DNA of 17,241 nucleotides from Sulfitobacter sp. THAF37 (GCF_009363555.1 NZ_CP045379.1:1-17241), one strand, 5' to 3'. Numbered from the stretch's first letter, positions 1 through 7,236 are shown. Numbers and translations are program-made. The notes: generated from the letters alone by a model not told the origin.

Positions 1-278
1 GGCACCAAACCATCCGGAACACTTTCTGCCTCGCCGATCCCCAAGACAGCAAAGTAACGCACAGCGTCATGTTCGAAGTGGACGGCCCTGATCTGTCTGG
101 TGATCTGCTGATCACCAAAGACTTCGGCCTCAGCCATCAGTGACGCATCGGCGTCACTAAGCCTGCTTATCCATCTCTTTTGGCCGGTGTCAGGTATGAC
201 AACGCCGTCATCACTTGCATGCGCAATTAAGCGCTCGAAAATCTGTTGGCTCATCTGAATTCGTGAACGATTGGCCAT
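1..278 (-). CDS. Hypothetical protein, N-terminal 92 residues (cut by window edge)
   Basis: An open minus-strand frame starts at ATG 278 and is still open at base 1, so the C-terminal part lies outside. It begins MANRSRIQMSQQIFERLIAH and continues with a mixed charged sequence without signal peptide or membrane segment. I do not recognise the family. The start is only 2 bp after the stop of the DGQHR-type gene upstream (281-283), so the two are almost certainly co-transcribed and possibly translationally coupled. A second in-frame ATG at 254 is possible; neither start has a convincing ribosome binding site, and 278 is preferred for the tight spacing. Its job is probably linked to that of its operon partner, but this is inference from position only. 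Confidence 0.6.
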   Translation of the reverse strand, partial: MANRSRIQMSQQIFERLIAHASDDGVVIPDTGQKRWISRLSDADASLMAEAEVFGDQQITRQIRAVHFEHDAVRYFAVLGIGEAESVPDGLV

Positions 279-280
279 GC

Positions 281-1498
281 CTAGGCCCGCCAACATGGCT
301 CCATACTTGGAACCTTAAAGTCCTCTTCAAACAGGACCTTGAAGGCAGAGTCGAAAAACGCCCTTTCATAGCGACCAACCGCAGATCGCTTCTGTCCGTA
401 AAGCCGCTCTGAAAGAACATCCAGCTTTAAGAACGTTTGAAGTTCATCGCTTCCGTAGCCGTCTAGCTTGTCTATCAGCGCCTTAAGACTGCTCTGGATT
501 TCAGCCAATTTTGCATTCGTTGCATCTGGATCGTCATCTTGCTCCATACCAACACGGCCAAGAATTGTTGTTGCTGCAGCAACAACAAAACCAATCCGCG
601 CCGGTTTGCTATCGAAGATGCTACGTCCCTTTTTCAATTTTTGGGCAGTGTCATCTACCTGAGCCGCGATGGCAGCTTCGATGTCTGCGTCAAACCTGGA
701 GAAGGCCTTGTCCAGATCGACCATCATTTGAACAACCGGATAGAAAAAGTCCCGGTACTGGTGCGAAGAGAGCGCCTCAGTCATATCAAGCCGCGAAAAC
801 TCGTCTGCCAACGTCTCTTGAGTATCTATGTCGGTCTTTCGAAGGCCAAAGGCGATGTAAAGCTCTACCAAATTATCTGGAGCATATTCTCCCGCTTTTG
901 ACCTCCTTTCGCCTGCGTTTGTGTCCAGCACACGTTCAAATTCGACCAGGTCTTTCATCTCCTCGATCAAAGGCGCATAGACGACTTGAAGCTGGCGGCT
1001 GAGGTTCCAAGGCACTTGTCCTGTGTTAAGAACCAGCATTCTGTATATGAGGCTTTCCGTCGTATCAGCGATCCAGAACTCGACCCGCATAGGGCGTCCC
1101 TCGACGCTGTCGCGCTCTCGGTCCAAAGCTTCCAGTAGCGCAGTCGTACGCTGCATACCGTCAATAATTGAAAGGGCCTCAGAATAATCACTACTGACCG
1201 CCGCAACCGTGTCGGCAGTCGAATTTTCTTGGATAGACGTGATGAAGTCATTGTTGGCGACGACGCCGACAACAACCGGCGGCAAAACCGCTCCTTTGAC
1301 GATGTCATCGACCATCCGCGAACGTATTCTTCGGGCCGTCGTAGTCTTGAGTGCATCCCGTTGATGAGCCAAACCGCCACGCTTTTGATAGGCGGAGTCC
1401 ACCAGCTCAATGTAATCGCCAACGGTCATCGCCGTCATAATGGAAGTGCAGTTGACCCGTTGGTCATGCAGAAGTGTGTGGTCAATAGATGTCGTCAT
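281..1498 (-). CDS. DGQHR-type domain protein (DndB/ParB-like fold candidate)
   Basis: This 405-residue protein has the motif IIDGMQRTTALLEAL at residues 111-125, which resembles the DGQHR signature of DndB-type proteins and the DGQQR motif of DUF262. It is preceded by RMVDDIVKGAVLPPVVVGVV (61-80), a usual ParB/sulfiredoxin-like pattern (choose a site, then bind), and followed by MLVLNTGQVPWNLSRQLQVV (154-173). Known relatives act in DNA modification or restriction (for example DndB, a regulator of phosphorothioation genes), but no Dnd, Ssp or Dpd enzymes are visible here, so the function is open. The frame extends upstream to 1621, but the ATG at 1498 fits the protein best: the extra 41 residues look like non-coding translation. 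It sits 162 bp downstream of the recombinase gene and 2 bp before the next gene. Confidence 0.6.
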   Translation of the reverse strand: MTTSIDHTLLHDQRVNCTSIMTAMTVGDYIELVDSAYQKRGGLAHQRDALKTTTARRIRSRMVDDIVKGAVLPPVVVGVVANNDFITSIQENSTADTVAAVSSDYSEALSIIDGMQRTTALLEALDRERDSVEGRPMRVEFWIADTTESLIYRMLVLNTGQVPWNLSRQLQVVYAPLIEEMKDLVEFERVLDTNAGERRSKAGEYAPDNLVELYIAFGLRKTDIDTQETLADEFSRLDMTEALSSHQYRDFFYPVVQMMVDLDKAFSRFDADIEAAIAAQVDDTAQKLKKGRSIFDSKPARIGFVVAAATTILGRVGMEQDDDPDATNAKLAEIQSSLKALIDKLDGYGSDELQTFLKLDVLSERLYGQKRSAVGRYERAFFDSAFKVLFEEDFKVPSMEPCWRA

Positions 1499-1584
1499 TA
1501 TTTGTTGTCTTTCGATCAGCGTTCGCTGGCATAAACGGAAGCTATCACCTTTGATTGTGCCCGTCTTCCGCATCATTTGATTTC

Positions 1585-1600
1585 GCGGCGGAAGCGCCGC
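1585..1600. repeat. Short GC-rich inverted repeat between recombinase and DGQHR gene
   Basis: Perfect 6-bp arms GCGGCG and CGCCGC enclose GAAG. There is no T tract after it on either strand, so it is not a clear intrinsic terminator. It lies in the 162-bp gap (1499-1660) that should hold the promoter of the DGQHR gene if that gene is not read through from the recombinase. Confidence 0.3.
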
Positions 1601-1660
1601 TACATCGGCAAACGCTCCCAAACCTGTTTCGTTTATCGTCCCCGATTATTTCCAAACCTC

Positions 1661-2200
1661 TCACGCGCGCCGCACTGTCCGCTCGCTAACTTTGAACAAC
1701 AGTGCGATCTCGGCAATGGCACGCTGCTCTTCATCTCGCATCCGCCTGACTTCCTTCTTCTGAGCTGCTGACAGGGCAGGGGGCCTGCCACCGACTCGAC
1801 CTCGCTTGCGGGCTGAAACCAGTCCCTCCCTGGTCCGTTCTGAAATCCGTTCCCGCTCAAACTGGGCGATGGAAGCAAAGACATGAAACACGAGACGGCC
1901 TGCCGGCGTCGTCGTGTCGATGTCTTCAGCCAGAGACCTGAACCCGGCACCGCGTTCCCGGATCGCCTCTACGATGTCCAAAAGGTCCTTCAGGGACCGC
2001 GCCAGGCGGTCATACTTCGTGACAGCTACAACGTCGCCGTCGCGGAGCTGCTCCAGCATCTTGTCCAGCTCTGGCCGCGCGCGCCTCGATCCGCTGATCT
2101 TGTCTGCGAAAACCCGCTCGGCTCCAGCTGCCGAAAGGGCATCCGTCTGTGAATCCAAGCTCTGGTCGTCAGTGCTGACGCGGGCATATCCGATGATCAT
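1661..2200 (-). CDS. Small serine recombinase (resolvase/invertase family)
   Basis: A 179-residue site-specific recombinase of the Tn3 resolvase/DNA invertase type. It breaks and rejoins DNA through a 5'-phosphoserine link; the catalytic serine is S9 in GYARVST. Other family marks are DRLARS in the middle of the catalytic domain, the long E helix with FASIAQFERERISERTREGL, and a C-terminal helix-turn-helix (about 140-179) with GGRP and ending in VSERTVRRA. The length is normal for the family (about 180-200), so it looks intact. On plasmids such enzymes resolve multimers or cointegrates; on transposons they act after replication. No transposase is in the window. The repeats just upstream (2211-2362) are candidate binding sites. 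The ATG at 2200 gives the standard MIIGYARVST beginning. Confidence 0.93.
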   Translation of the reverse strand: MIIGYARVSTDDQSLDSQTDALSAAGAERVFADKISGSRRARPELDKMLEQLRDGDVVAVTKYDRLARSLKDLLDIVEAIRERGAGFRSLAEDIDTTTPAGRLVFHVFASIAQFERERISERTREGLVSARKRGRVGGRPPALSAAQKKEVRRMRDEEQRAIAEIALLFKVSERTVRRA

Positions 2201-2368
2201 GCTTCACTGTGACAAAAACCTGCCAAAACCGCAAAGGTTTTGCTAGGGGTTTTTGTCTTAGCTAAGCGGTTGATCCTGGGCGGGGCAGGCGAGACGGACA
2301 AAAACGACCGTTTGTGCCGCCTTGTCTATAGCAAAGGGTTGATTAGGGTGCCCTACAGAAGTCATCCA
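2201..2368. promoter_or_regulatory. Candidate recombination (res) site and recombinase promoter region
   Basis: This 168-bp gap upstream of the recombinase contains nested and repeated elements. GACAAAAACC (2211-2220) is perfectly inverted as GGTTTTTGTC (2248-2257), and inside it CAAAACC and GGTTTTG are also inverted. A third copy, GACAAAAACG, begins at 2297 and is followed by a near-inverse CGTTTGT. The words GCAAAGG and GGTTGAT each occur twice. Serine resolvases typically bind about three dyad subsites over 100-150 bp beside their gene, which fits this size and place. The assignment is inference; no crossover dinucleotide is proven. Confidence 0.5.
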
Positions 2369-3100
2369 TTAAGCTAGGTTTAGAAGCACATCCATTGTGA
2401 TCGCCGTTCCTACACCTACACCCACAAGCTCGAGCGCTGATCGGACCTGCTGCGCATCGAGCGGTTCGCCCCGCAATACCGCTCGTGCGTGAAGCGCACT
2501 GCCCACGAGGGCCGATGTCACCACACCGTTCTCAATGAATCCGCTTAGGTTCTCCTCCGCCAAATCCTCCAGCGTGTTTCGTGTAAGCGCTGTAATTTCG
2601 GCATTACTCACCCCAGAATCTGCAAGCCGCCCTGCGAACGCCTCGGCGGTTGCTGCATAGACCTCTGATGTGGCCATGACGTCAATATCCGGGTAGCGGG
2701 CAAAATGCTCTACTATTGCTGTCGGGCTTTGCACGGCTTTTAGCTGCACCTCGCCAATCACGTCTCCATCGACAAAGAACTCGATGTCCGCACCTGGATG
2801 ATTGGCCTGTTCGAAAAGTCTCGCTGTCACTTCATCGCCATCGAGATTTTCGGCCCGTGCCACCAGCATCTCGTGGAATATACCTTTCACGTTCGACGCA
2901 ACCCCGCGCAACTGGTCCGGATCGAGGTCGCTCAAGTAGGTACCGAGTTCTTCGTTGGACGCATTGCTTAGATCAGACGCTGATCGTCTTAGGGCAGCGA
3001 GCACCAACTCCTGATCGACCGTCCAGCCCGAGATTTTTCCGTCGACAAGTTGCTGCAACGTGACGGCGATGGCGACGGCGGCGCTACGACGGGTCTGCAT
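2369..3100 (-). CDS. Candidate PD-(D/E)xK-fold protein, function unknown
   Basis: A 243-residue protein I cannot name. The centre (70-148) has a nuclease-like layout: a helix with FHE (E77), then HPGAD (D105), a short strand, a turn, and EVQLK with E117, Q119 and K121. This matches the spacing of the D...(E/Q)xK active site of the PD-(D/E)xK superfamily, though a non-catalytic fold is possible. The N-terminus is alanine-rich, and the C-terminal part (200-241) is weakly hydrophobic. The start is well supported: ATG 3100 is preceded by AGGAGG with a 10-base spacer. The start lies 17 bp inside the end of the glycine-rich membrane protein gene, so the two are translationally coupled and probably act together, for example as effector and sensor. 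Confidence 0.6.
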   Translation of the reverse strand: MQTRRSAAVAIAVTLQQLVDGKISGWTVDQELVLAALRRSASDLSNASNEELGTYLSDLDPDQLRGVASNVKGIFHEMLVARAENLDGDEVTARLFEQANHPGADIEFFVDGDVIGEVQLKAVQSPTAIVEHFARYPDIDVMATSEVYAATAEAFAGRLADSGVSNAEITALTRNTLEDLAEENLSGFIENGVVTSALVGSALHARAVLRGEPLDAQQVRSALELVGVGVGTAITMDVLLNLA

Positions 3101-3743
3101 GGGTATCGAGCCTCCTAAGATAAGACCGCAAGTTGTTCACATGTCCCCTCAGACGTGCGCGGTTGTAGACGTTAATATCGCGAAACAATCCCGCTTGCAG
3201 AGCGGCGTCGACTTCCATCAAGAGCGGTTTGACCCCTATACGGGACAGCAAAACGACTTCACGACCGTTGATTTCAGCATCTGCTGCCAAAGTACCGCAG
3301 ATGGCCGTTGTCAGAATGCTGGACGCCTCCAGAATTCGCAACTCCGGTTCGGATATTTCCTCTCGGCGGCGCGAGTACCCAAGGATCGCGCGACGGACTT
3401 TAATAGACCCATAGATGCCTGCGCCCAGTGCCCCCGCTCCTAGAACGAAAGTTCCTGCCGCTACTCCGCCGCCCACAAGGCCACCAATCCAAGCAAAGGT
3501 CGCCGAAGTTTTGGCCGCGCCTGAAAGCCCGGCTATAGCCGCGCCCGTTCCCGCCGATCCGAGCGATCCGACTAGACCGGTAACAGATGCGGCAAAGGCC
3601 GATCCGACTGCCGCGTTAGTCGCTGCGCCCATCGCCACGCTGGCTTTACGGTTCGAAACTTGAAGGATGCGGGCCGAGATCAATGTCAGAAATTCGCTCA
3701 GTTTTTTGAGATCACGGCGAGCATTGATGTCGGCTTTGTTCAT
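3084..3743 (-). CDS. Glycine-zipper membrane protein, function unknown
   Basis: A 219-residue protein with a long glycine/alanine-rich hydrophobic stretch from about residue 36 to 114, broken into two or three segments by small polar patches. GxxxG-like spacing (GLVGSLGSAGTG, GGLVGGGVAAG, GAGALGAGIYG) suggests closely packed transmembrane helices. The N-terminal 30 residues and the C-terminal half (from KVRRAILGYSRRR) are soluble and charged, and there is no signal peptide. Such helices occur in pore-forming or membrane-disrupting effectors and in membrane anchors; neither role is shown. The gene is the first of a two-gene unit with the PD-(D/E)xK candidate, which starts inside its last codons. 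It is read away from the GmrSD-like gene, with 146 bp between their chosen starts. The ribosome binding site is weak. Confidence 0.65.
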   Translation of the reverse strand: MNKADINARRDLKKLSEFLTLISARILQVSNRKASVAMGAATNAAVGSAFAASVTGLVGSLGSAGTGAAIAGLSGAAKTSATFAWIGGLVGGGVAAGTFVLGAGALGAGIYGSIKVRRAILGYSRRREEISEPELRILEASSILTTAICGTLAADAEINGREVVLLSRIGVKPLLMEVDAALQAGLFRDINVYNRARLRGHVNNLRSYLRRLDTHADPS

Positions 3744-3889
3744 ACGACGAACCTAACGACAGTGCAGCTAAGAAAGAAGTTGAAGTTACCTCGATTCATC
3801 AATTTTGATGGGACGGTTTCAAGGTGACCTTCCGCCACCTGCTTTGTAGGATAACCAAACAGGCAACGCATAAATCAAAGGTATTGGGC
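3744..3889. promoter_or_regulatory. Divergent promoter region with 14-bp palindrome
   Basis: This gap lies between two divergent transcription units and must contain their promoters unless they start farther away. CATCAA-TT-TTGATG at 3797-3810 is a perfect dyad, and AAGGTGACCTT at 3821-3831 is a second one. Either could be an operator that controls both sides. No regulator gene is next to it, and I could not place the -35/-10 boxes with confidence. Confidence 0.4.
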
Positions 3890-5647
3890 ATGTATCACCC
3901 GGGCGGGACGATTGAAAAAGCAGTCAATGAAATCTCCAAGAACAACTATGTTCTACCCGCCATCCAACGTGAGTTCGTGTGGCGTCCGGAACAAATCGAG
4001 CGCCTTTTTGATAGCTTGATGCAAGGCTACCCATTTGGGGCCTTCCTCTTCTGGAAGGTTCAGCCAGAAACAGCAACTGAATTTCAGTTTTACGATTTCG
4101 TCAGAAATTACAACGAATTCAAAGGCGTACACAGCCCAAAGGTAGAGGTTCCTAAGGGCCTAGGAGTAACCGCCGTACTTGACGGACAACAACGCCTCAC
4201 TGCTCTGAATATTGGTCTACGCGGGTCGATGCGATTGAAGCTCAAGGGAAAGCACAAGAAAAACCCGGAGGCTTACCCGGTACGGTACCTATACATCAAC
4301 CTACTGCATGACGGCAGCGAGACTGAAAACGGGGTTTTCTACGAGTTTAAATTCTTGGAGCCTCAAGCGGCTGAAAATGATCAGGAAAAATGCTGGTTTC
4401 AGGTCGGAAAAATTCTGGATTTTTCCAGTCTGGCTGCGATCCCCGATCTTGTTGAAGAAGAATACGATTTCGACAAGGAACAGAGGAAAACTGCCCGAAC
4501 CACTCTTAATCGCCTCTTTGAGGTAATTCGCTCTAACCCGAATGTGGCATACTACGAGGAAGCCTCTCAAGAGCTGAACCGTGTTCTCAACATTTTCATC
4601 CGCCTCAACTCTGGTGGAACGATTTTGAGTTACTCTGACTTGCTGCTTTCCATCGCCGTTGCCCAATGGACAGAACTGGATGCGAGAGAAGAGATTCATT
4701 CATTGGTGGATACGCTGAATGACATAGGCGCTGGTTTCAACTTCAGCCATGACTTTGTCCTTAAGGCTGGTCTGATGCTATCAGACATCGCCAGCGTCGG
4801 CTTCAAAGTTGATAACTTTTCCAAGAAAAATATGGCGCTTCTGCAGGACAACTGGCCAGCAATTCGATCTGCCCTCACTCGCACCGTTCAACTGGCATCA
4901 AGCTTTGGGCTGTCTGGAGCCAATCTCCGAGCTGAAAGCTCACTACTTCCGATTGCTTACTTCCTGTACAAAATTGAAAGCCCAGAGGGCTTTGAAATCA
5001 AAGGTAAATATAAGAAGGATCGTGCTGCCATACGGGGCTGGTTGTTCCGCTCCCTGCTGAAACCATCTGGTATCTGGGGCAGCGGTCTAGATACCCTGTT
5101 GACCGCGTTGCGCGATGTACTGAAGAAAACGCCCGACACGGCATTTCCCTCCACCGCTCTTGCCTCCGTCATGTCTAAACGAGGCAAACAGCTCTCGTTC
5201 AGCGATGATGAAGTGTATGAATTGCTAGACATGAGCTATGGCGACAAGCGGACTTTCTTGCTGCTTTCAATGCTCTTCCCTCACGTCGATTTAAACAACC
5301 AGTTCCATGTAGATCATGTCTTCCCAATTTCGCGCTTTACACCAAGCAAGCTGACGAAGGGCGGCTTCCCTGATGAAATTCAAGAAGAAATGAAGGATTG
5401 GGCAAACACAGTGGCAAACCTTCAACTTTTGGAAGGCCAGCTCAACAAAGAAAAAAATGCCACTCTTCCCAAGGCTTGGCTGAAGGAAAACTTCGAGAGC
5501 AAGAAGGCCAGGGCCAATTATTGCGATCTGCACTCTCTGGGTGACGTTCCCGACGATCTTGACGGGTTCATAGACTTCGCCAAGGCAAGATATGAACGGC
5601 TTTTTGAGGACCTCTACGTCGAACTTGGGTCTTCAAAAACCACATAG
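3890..5647 (+). CDS. GmrSD-like type IV restriction enzyme (DUF262-DUF1524)
   Basis: A 585-residue single-chain protein with both halves of the GmrSD family. The N-terminal DUF262 domain shows VLPAIQREFVWRP (21-33), LMQGYPFGAFLFW and the nucleotide-binding/hydrolysis motif LDGQQRLTAL (97-106); the middle has IRLNSGGTILSYSDLL. The C-terminal DUF1524 HNH domain shows HVDHVFP (473-479), then N506, N510 (NLQLL) and NKEKN (519-523), so the nuclease residues look complete. Known relatives (GmrSD, BrxU, SspE) cut foreign DNA carrying modified or phosphorothioated bases with NTP involvement; the target here cannot be read from sequence. The frame opens at 3824, but ATG 3890 follows AAGG with an 8-base spacer and gives the usual family start, so it is preferred. 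It stands alone, divergent from the neighbouring two-gene unit. Confidence 0.88.
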   Translation: MYHPGGTIEKAVNEISKNNYVLPAIQREFVWRPEQIERLFDSLMQGYPFGAFLFWKVQPETATEFQFYDFVRNYNEFKGVHSPKVEVPKGLGVTAVLDGQQRLTALNIGLRGSMRLKLKGKHKKNPEAYPVRYLYINLLHDGSETENGVFYEFKFLEPQAAENDQEKCWFQVGKILDFSSLAAIPDLVEEEYDFDKEQRKTARTTLNRLFEVIRSNPNVAYYEEASQELNRVLNIFIRLNSGGTILSYSDLLLSIAVAQWTELDAREEIHSLVDTLNDIGAGFNFSHDFVLKAGLMLSDIASVGFKVDNFSKKNMALLQDNWPAIRSALTRTVQLASSFGLSGANLRAESSLLPIAYFLYKIESPEGFEIKGKYKKDRAAIRGWLFRSLLKPSGIWGSGLDTLLTALRDVLKKTPDTAFPSTALASVMSKRGKQLSFSDDEVYELLDMSYGDKRTFLLLSMLFPHVDLNNQFHVDHVFPISRFTPSKLTKGGFPDEIQEEMKDWANTVANLQLLEGQLNKEKNATLPKAWLKENFESKKARANYCDLHSLGDVPDDLDGFIDFAKARYERLFEDLYVELGSSKTT

Positions 5648-5730
5648 CGCAAGGAAACCCTGTATCCTGCCACACTCGAAACCCCGCCACGTACTTGGGC
5701 ATCCAATGCCCGTCCGCGCGAAGCGCCGGG

Positions 5731-5768
5731 CCTGTTGGCGGGTGGCCTTCAGGTTGCCCGCCGACAGG
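5731..5768. repeat. 12-bp inverted repeat in the 5648-5862 gap
   Basis: CCTGTTGGCGGG (5731-5742) and CCCGCCGACAGG (5757-5768) form a stem with one mismatch, which is a G-U pair in the plus-strand RNA, and a 14-base loop. It lies 84 bp after the stop of the GmrSD-like gene. No T tract follows, so it would be an atypical terminator at most. The rest of 5648-5808 shows no gene. Confidence 0.4.
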
Positions 5769-5808
5769 TCATCCTGAAACCGCCACCACCTGGATCACAC
5801 CACAACAC

Positions 5809-5837
5809 AAAAAGGCCCCCGCCTGCCGACGGGGGCC
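5809..5837 (-). terminator. Intrinsic terminator of ardC
   Basis: Perfect 8-bp arms GGCCCCCG (5814-5821) and CGGGGGCC (5830-5837) enclose an 8-base loop. Read on the minus strand, the stem is followed by TTTTT (5813-5809). It is 25 bp after the ardC stop, the classic layout for factor-independent termination. Confidence 0.88.
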
Positions 5838-5862
5838 TCGATCATTGCAGCGGTGCGGGGTC

Positions 5863-6747
5863 TTACTCGGCGGCCATCCGGTCGCTCCGGGCGGTGCGCT
5901 CCATGATGTAATCCACCGCCTTCTGCGCCTCTGACGCGGCGCGGAAAATCGCGCGGCTGTCTTCCTTCATTGCTTCAAGCCACCCTTCGACATAAGCGGC
6001 GCTCTGGTCGAACTCAGGCTCCACCCCGATCTGCGCGCAAAGCATGCAGTTGCCAATCTCCGCGACCAGCTCCTCGAATGCATAGGCCTTCCGGTCATTG
6101 AACCGGCCCAAACGGTCCAGCCGCTTTGTCGCGCCTGTCCAGTGGATTGTCTCGTGGGCCAAGGTGCCAAAATACCCAGCTGCCCGATAAAACGTAGCAA
6201 TCGGCGGCATGTGGATGCGGTCGGTCTTGATGTTGTAGTAGGCGCGCGGCTCCTCGGTCACGTCGATCTTCGCACCTGTCGCGGCAAAGAACGCCTCCAG
6301 CTCGGGGTCGGCCTCAGTCCCAAGATCGCGCGGCGGATCGGGCAAGATGTAAAATTCAGCGGGCAAGCCCTCGATCTGGTCGGCGTTGAACACGCGGTAG
6401 GCCTTGGCATAGGGGATCTGGCGTTCCTCGCCGTTTTCGTCCTCGCGCTCGACGGTGCCGTATTTCACCACGATTGCGGATTTTTCGCCCTTGCGGACAT
6501 GGCCCCCAAGCTGCTTGGCCTGATTAAACGTCATCCAGCGGGCTGAACTGTAGTCCTTGGCCATTGCCGTTGCCCAGAGCATCAGGATGTTGATCCCCCG
6601 ATAAGCCTCGCCGTTGAACCGTTCCGGCAGGCTGACCCCTGCCCCTCCGCCAGTCCACGGCTTGCGCCAGGGCGGCGTCCCCGCCTCGATCTGCGCGATG
6701 ATCTGATTGGTGACATGGGTATAAACGTCAAACTTCTCTGCGGTCAT
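5863..6747 (-). CDS. ardC: ArdC-type antirestriction protein
   Basis: A 294-residue protein of the ArdC/DUF1738 family. It has an N-terminal ssDNA-binding domain (about 5-130; IEAGTPPWRKPW and ARWMTFNQAKQLGGHVRKGEK are family marks) and a C-terminal zincin-like metallopeptidase domain with HETIH at 198-202 and the glutamate-rich EELVAE (226-230) as likely third metal ligand. ArdC proteins travel with conjugative plasmids and shield incoming DNA from host restriction. The frame is open up to 7038, but ATG 6747 is clearly the start: AAGGAGG lies 7 bases before it and the extra upstream residues are translated leader DNA. A strong terminator follows, so it is a single-gene unit. Its promoter should lie in the hairpin-rich DNA upstream. 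Confidence 0.93.
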   Translation of the reverse strand: MTAEKFDVYTHVTNQIIAQIEAGTPPWRKPWTGGGAGVSLPERFNGEAYRGINILMLWATAMAKDYSSARWMTFNQAKQLGGHVRKGEKSAIVVKYGTVEREDENGEERQIPYAKAYRVFNADQIEGLPAEFYILPDPPRDLGTEADPELEAFFAATGAKIDVTEEPRAYYNIKTDRIHMPPIATFYRAAGYFGTLAHETIHWTGATKRLDRLGRFNDRKAYAFEELVAEIGNCMLCAQIGVEPEFDQSAAYVEGWLEAMKEDSRAIFRAASEAQKAVDYIMERTARSDRMAAE

Positions 6748-7236
6748 TTGTGACCCTCCTTCGTGTGACGCGGGCCGGGTCTCTTTCCCTTTCCGCCGAT
6801 GGGCGGGCCTTCCTGTTCTGATCTTTGGAATGCCCATGCATTCCAAAGGGCAGAGCAGGTAAGGGCAAAGCCCGTCCTGCGGCCCGGCGGGGCCGTGACA
6901 ACCGGGTGGAGGTCGTGAATTTGGGAGGGAACCGCGCGCCTGCGCGTGGGAGGAACCGGAATTCTCGACCAGAACCGACGCCAAAGGCGGCGCTTGCCGG
7001 TTTTCTCGGACCTGCCGGGATGGCAGGCGGATCGACAAGTTTGGGAAACTGTCAGGGTTGGGGTGAGCGGGCGTCAGCCCGTCGATCCCCTGCCCTGTCT
7101 ATCGCTCAAAGCGAGACCGGCACCTTGCCGGGATCACTCAACTCCATCGAGCCATATTCACCACAATAATATACGATTGCGGATTTGGATGGTTTCAGGC
7201 ACAAGACAACCACCATTGTTTCTGTTGATGTGCGCG
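6748..7236. other. 489-bp gene-free stretch rich in inverted repeats
   Basis: I find no credible gene here; open frames through it are leader extensions of the flanking genes. It holds a dense series of perfect short inverted repeats: 6824-6832/6839-6847 (9-bp arms), 6863-6866/6870-6873, 6880-6885/6890-6895, 6935-6939/6942-6946, 7011-7016/7022-7027, 7068-7072/7077-7081, 7102-7106/7110-7114 and 7117-7122/7126-7131. A larger imperfect stem joins 7022-7036 to 7081-7094. It lies upstream of ardC on one strand and of a small unknown gene on the other, so it must carry at least the ardC promoter. Confidence 0.6.
6824..6847. repeat. 9-bp perfect dyad upstream of ardC
   Basis: TTTGGAATG and CATTCCAAA are perfectly inverted around CCCATG, 77 bp upstream of the ardC start. 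It could be an operator or an RNA hairpin in the ardC leader. The symmetry is seen directly; the role is not. Confidence 0.45.

Noticed and set aside
511..1002. Open frame of 163 residues on the plus strand
   Set aside because: It is antisense to the DGQHR-type gene and has low-complexity, cysteine- and arginine-rich composition typical of a shadow frame.
1585..1600. Intrinsic terminator after the recombinase gene
   Set aside because: The stem has only 6 bp and no T tract on either strand.
2201..2368. Terminal inverted repeats of a transposon
   Set aside because: No matching distant copy or target duplication was found in the window, and no transposase is encoded; a local res site fits better.
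4301..4699. 132-residue open frame on the minus strand inside the GmrSD-like gene
   Set aside because: It lies fully antisense to a gene with clear domain motifs and has no recognisable domain or ribosome binding site.
6748..7038. 97-residue N-terminal extension of ArdC
   Set aside because: AAGGAGG sits 7 bases before ATG 6747 and the family begins there; the extension reads through the inverted repeats.
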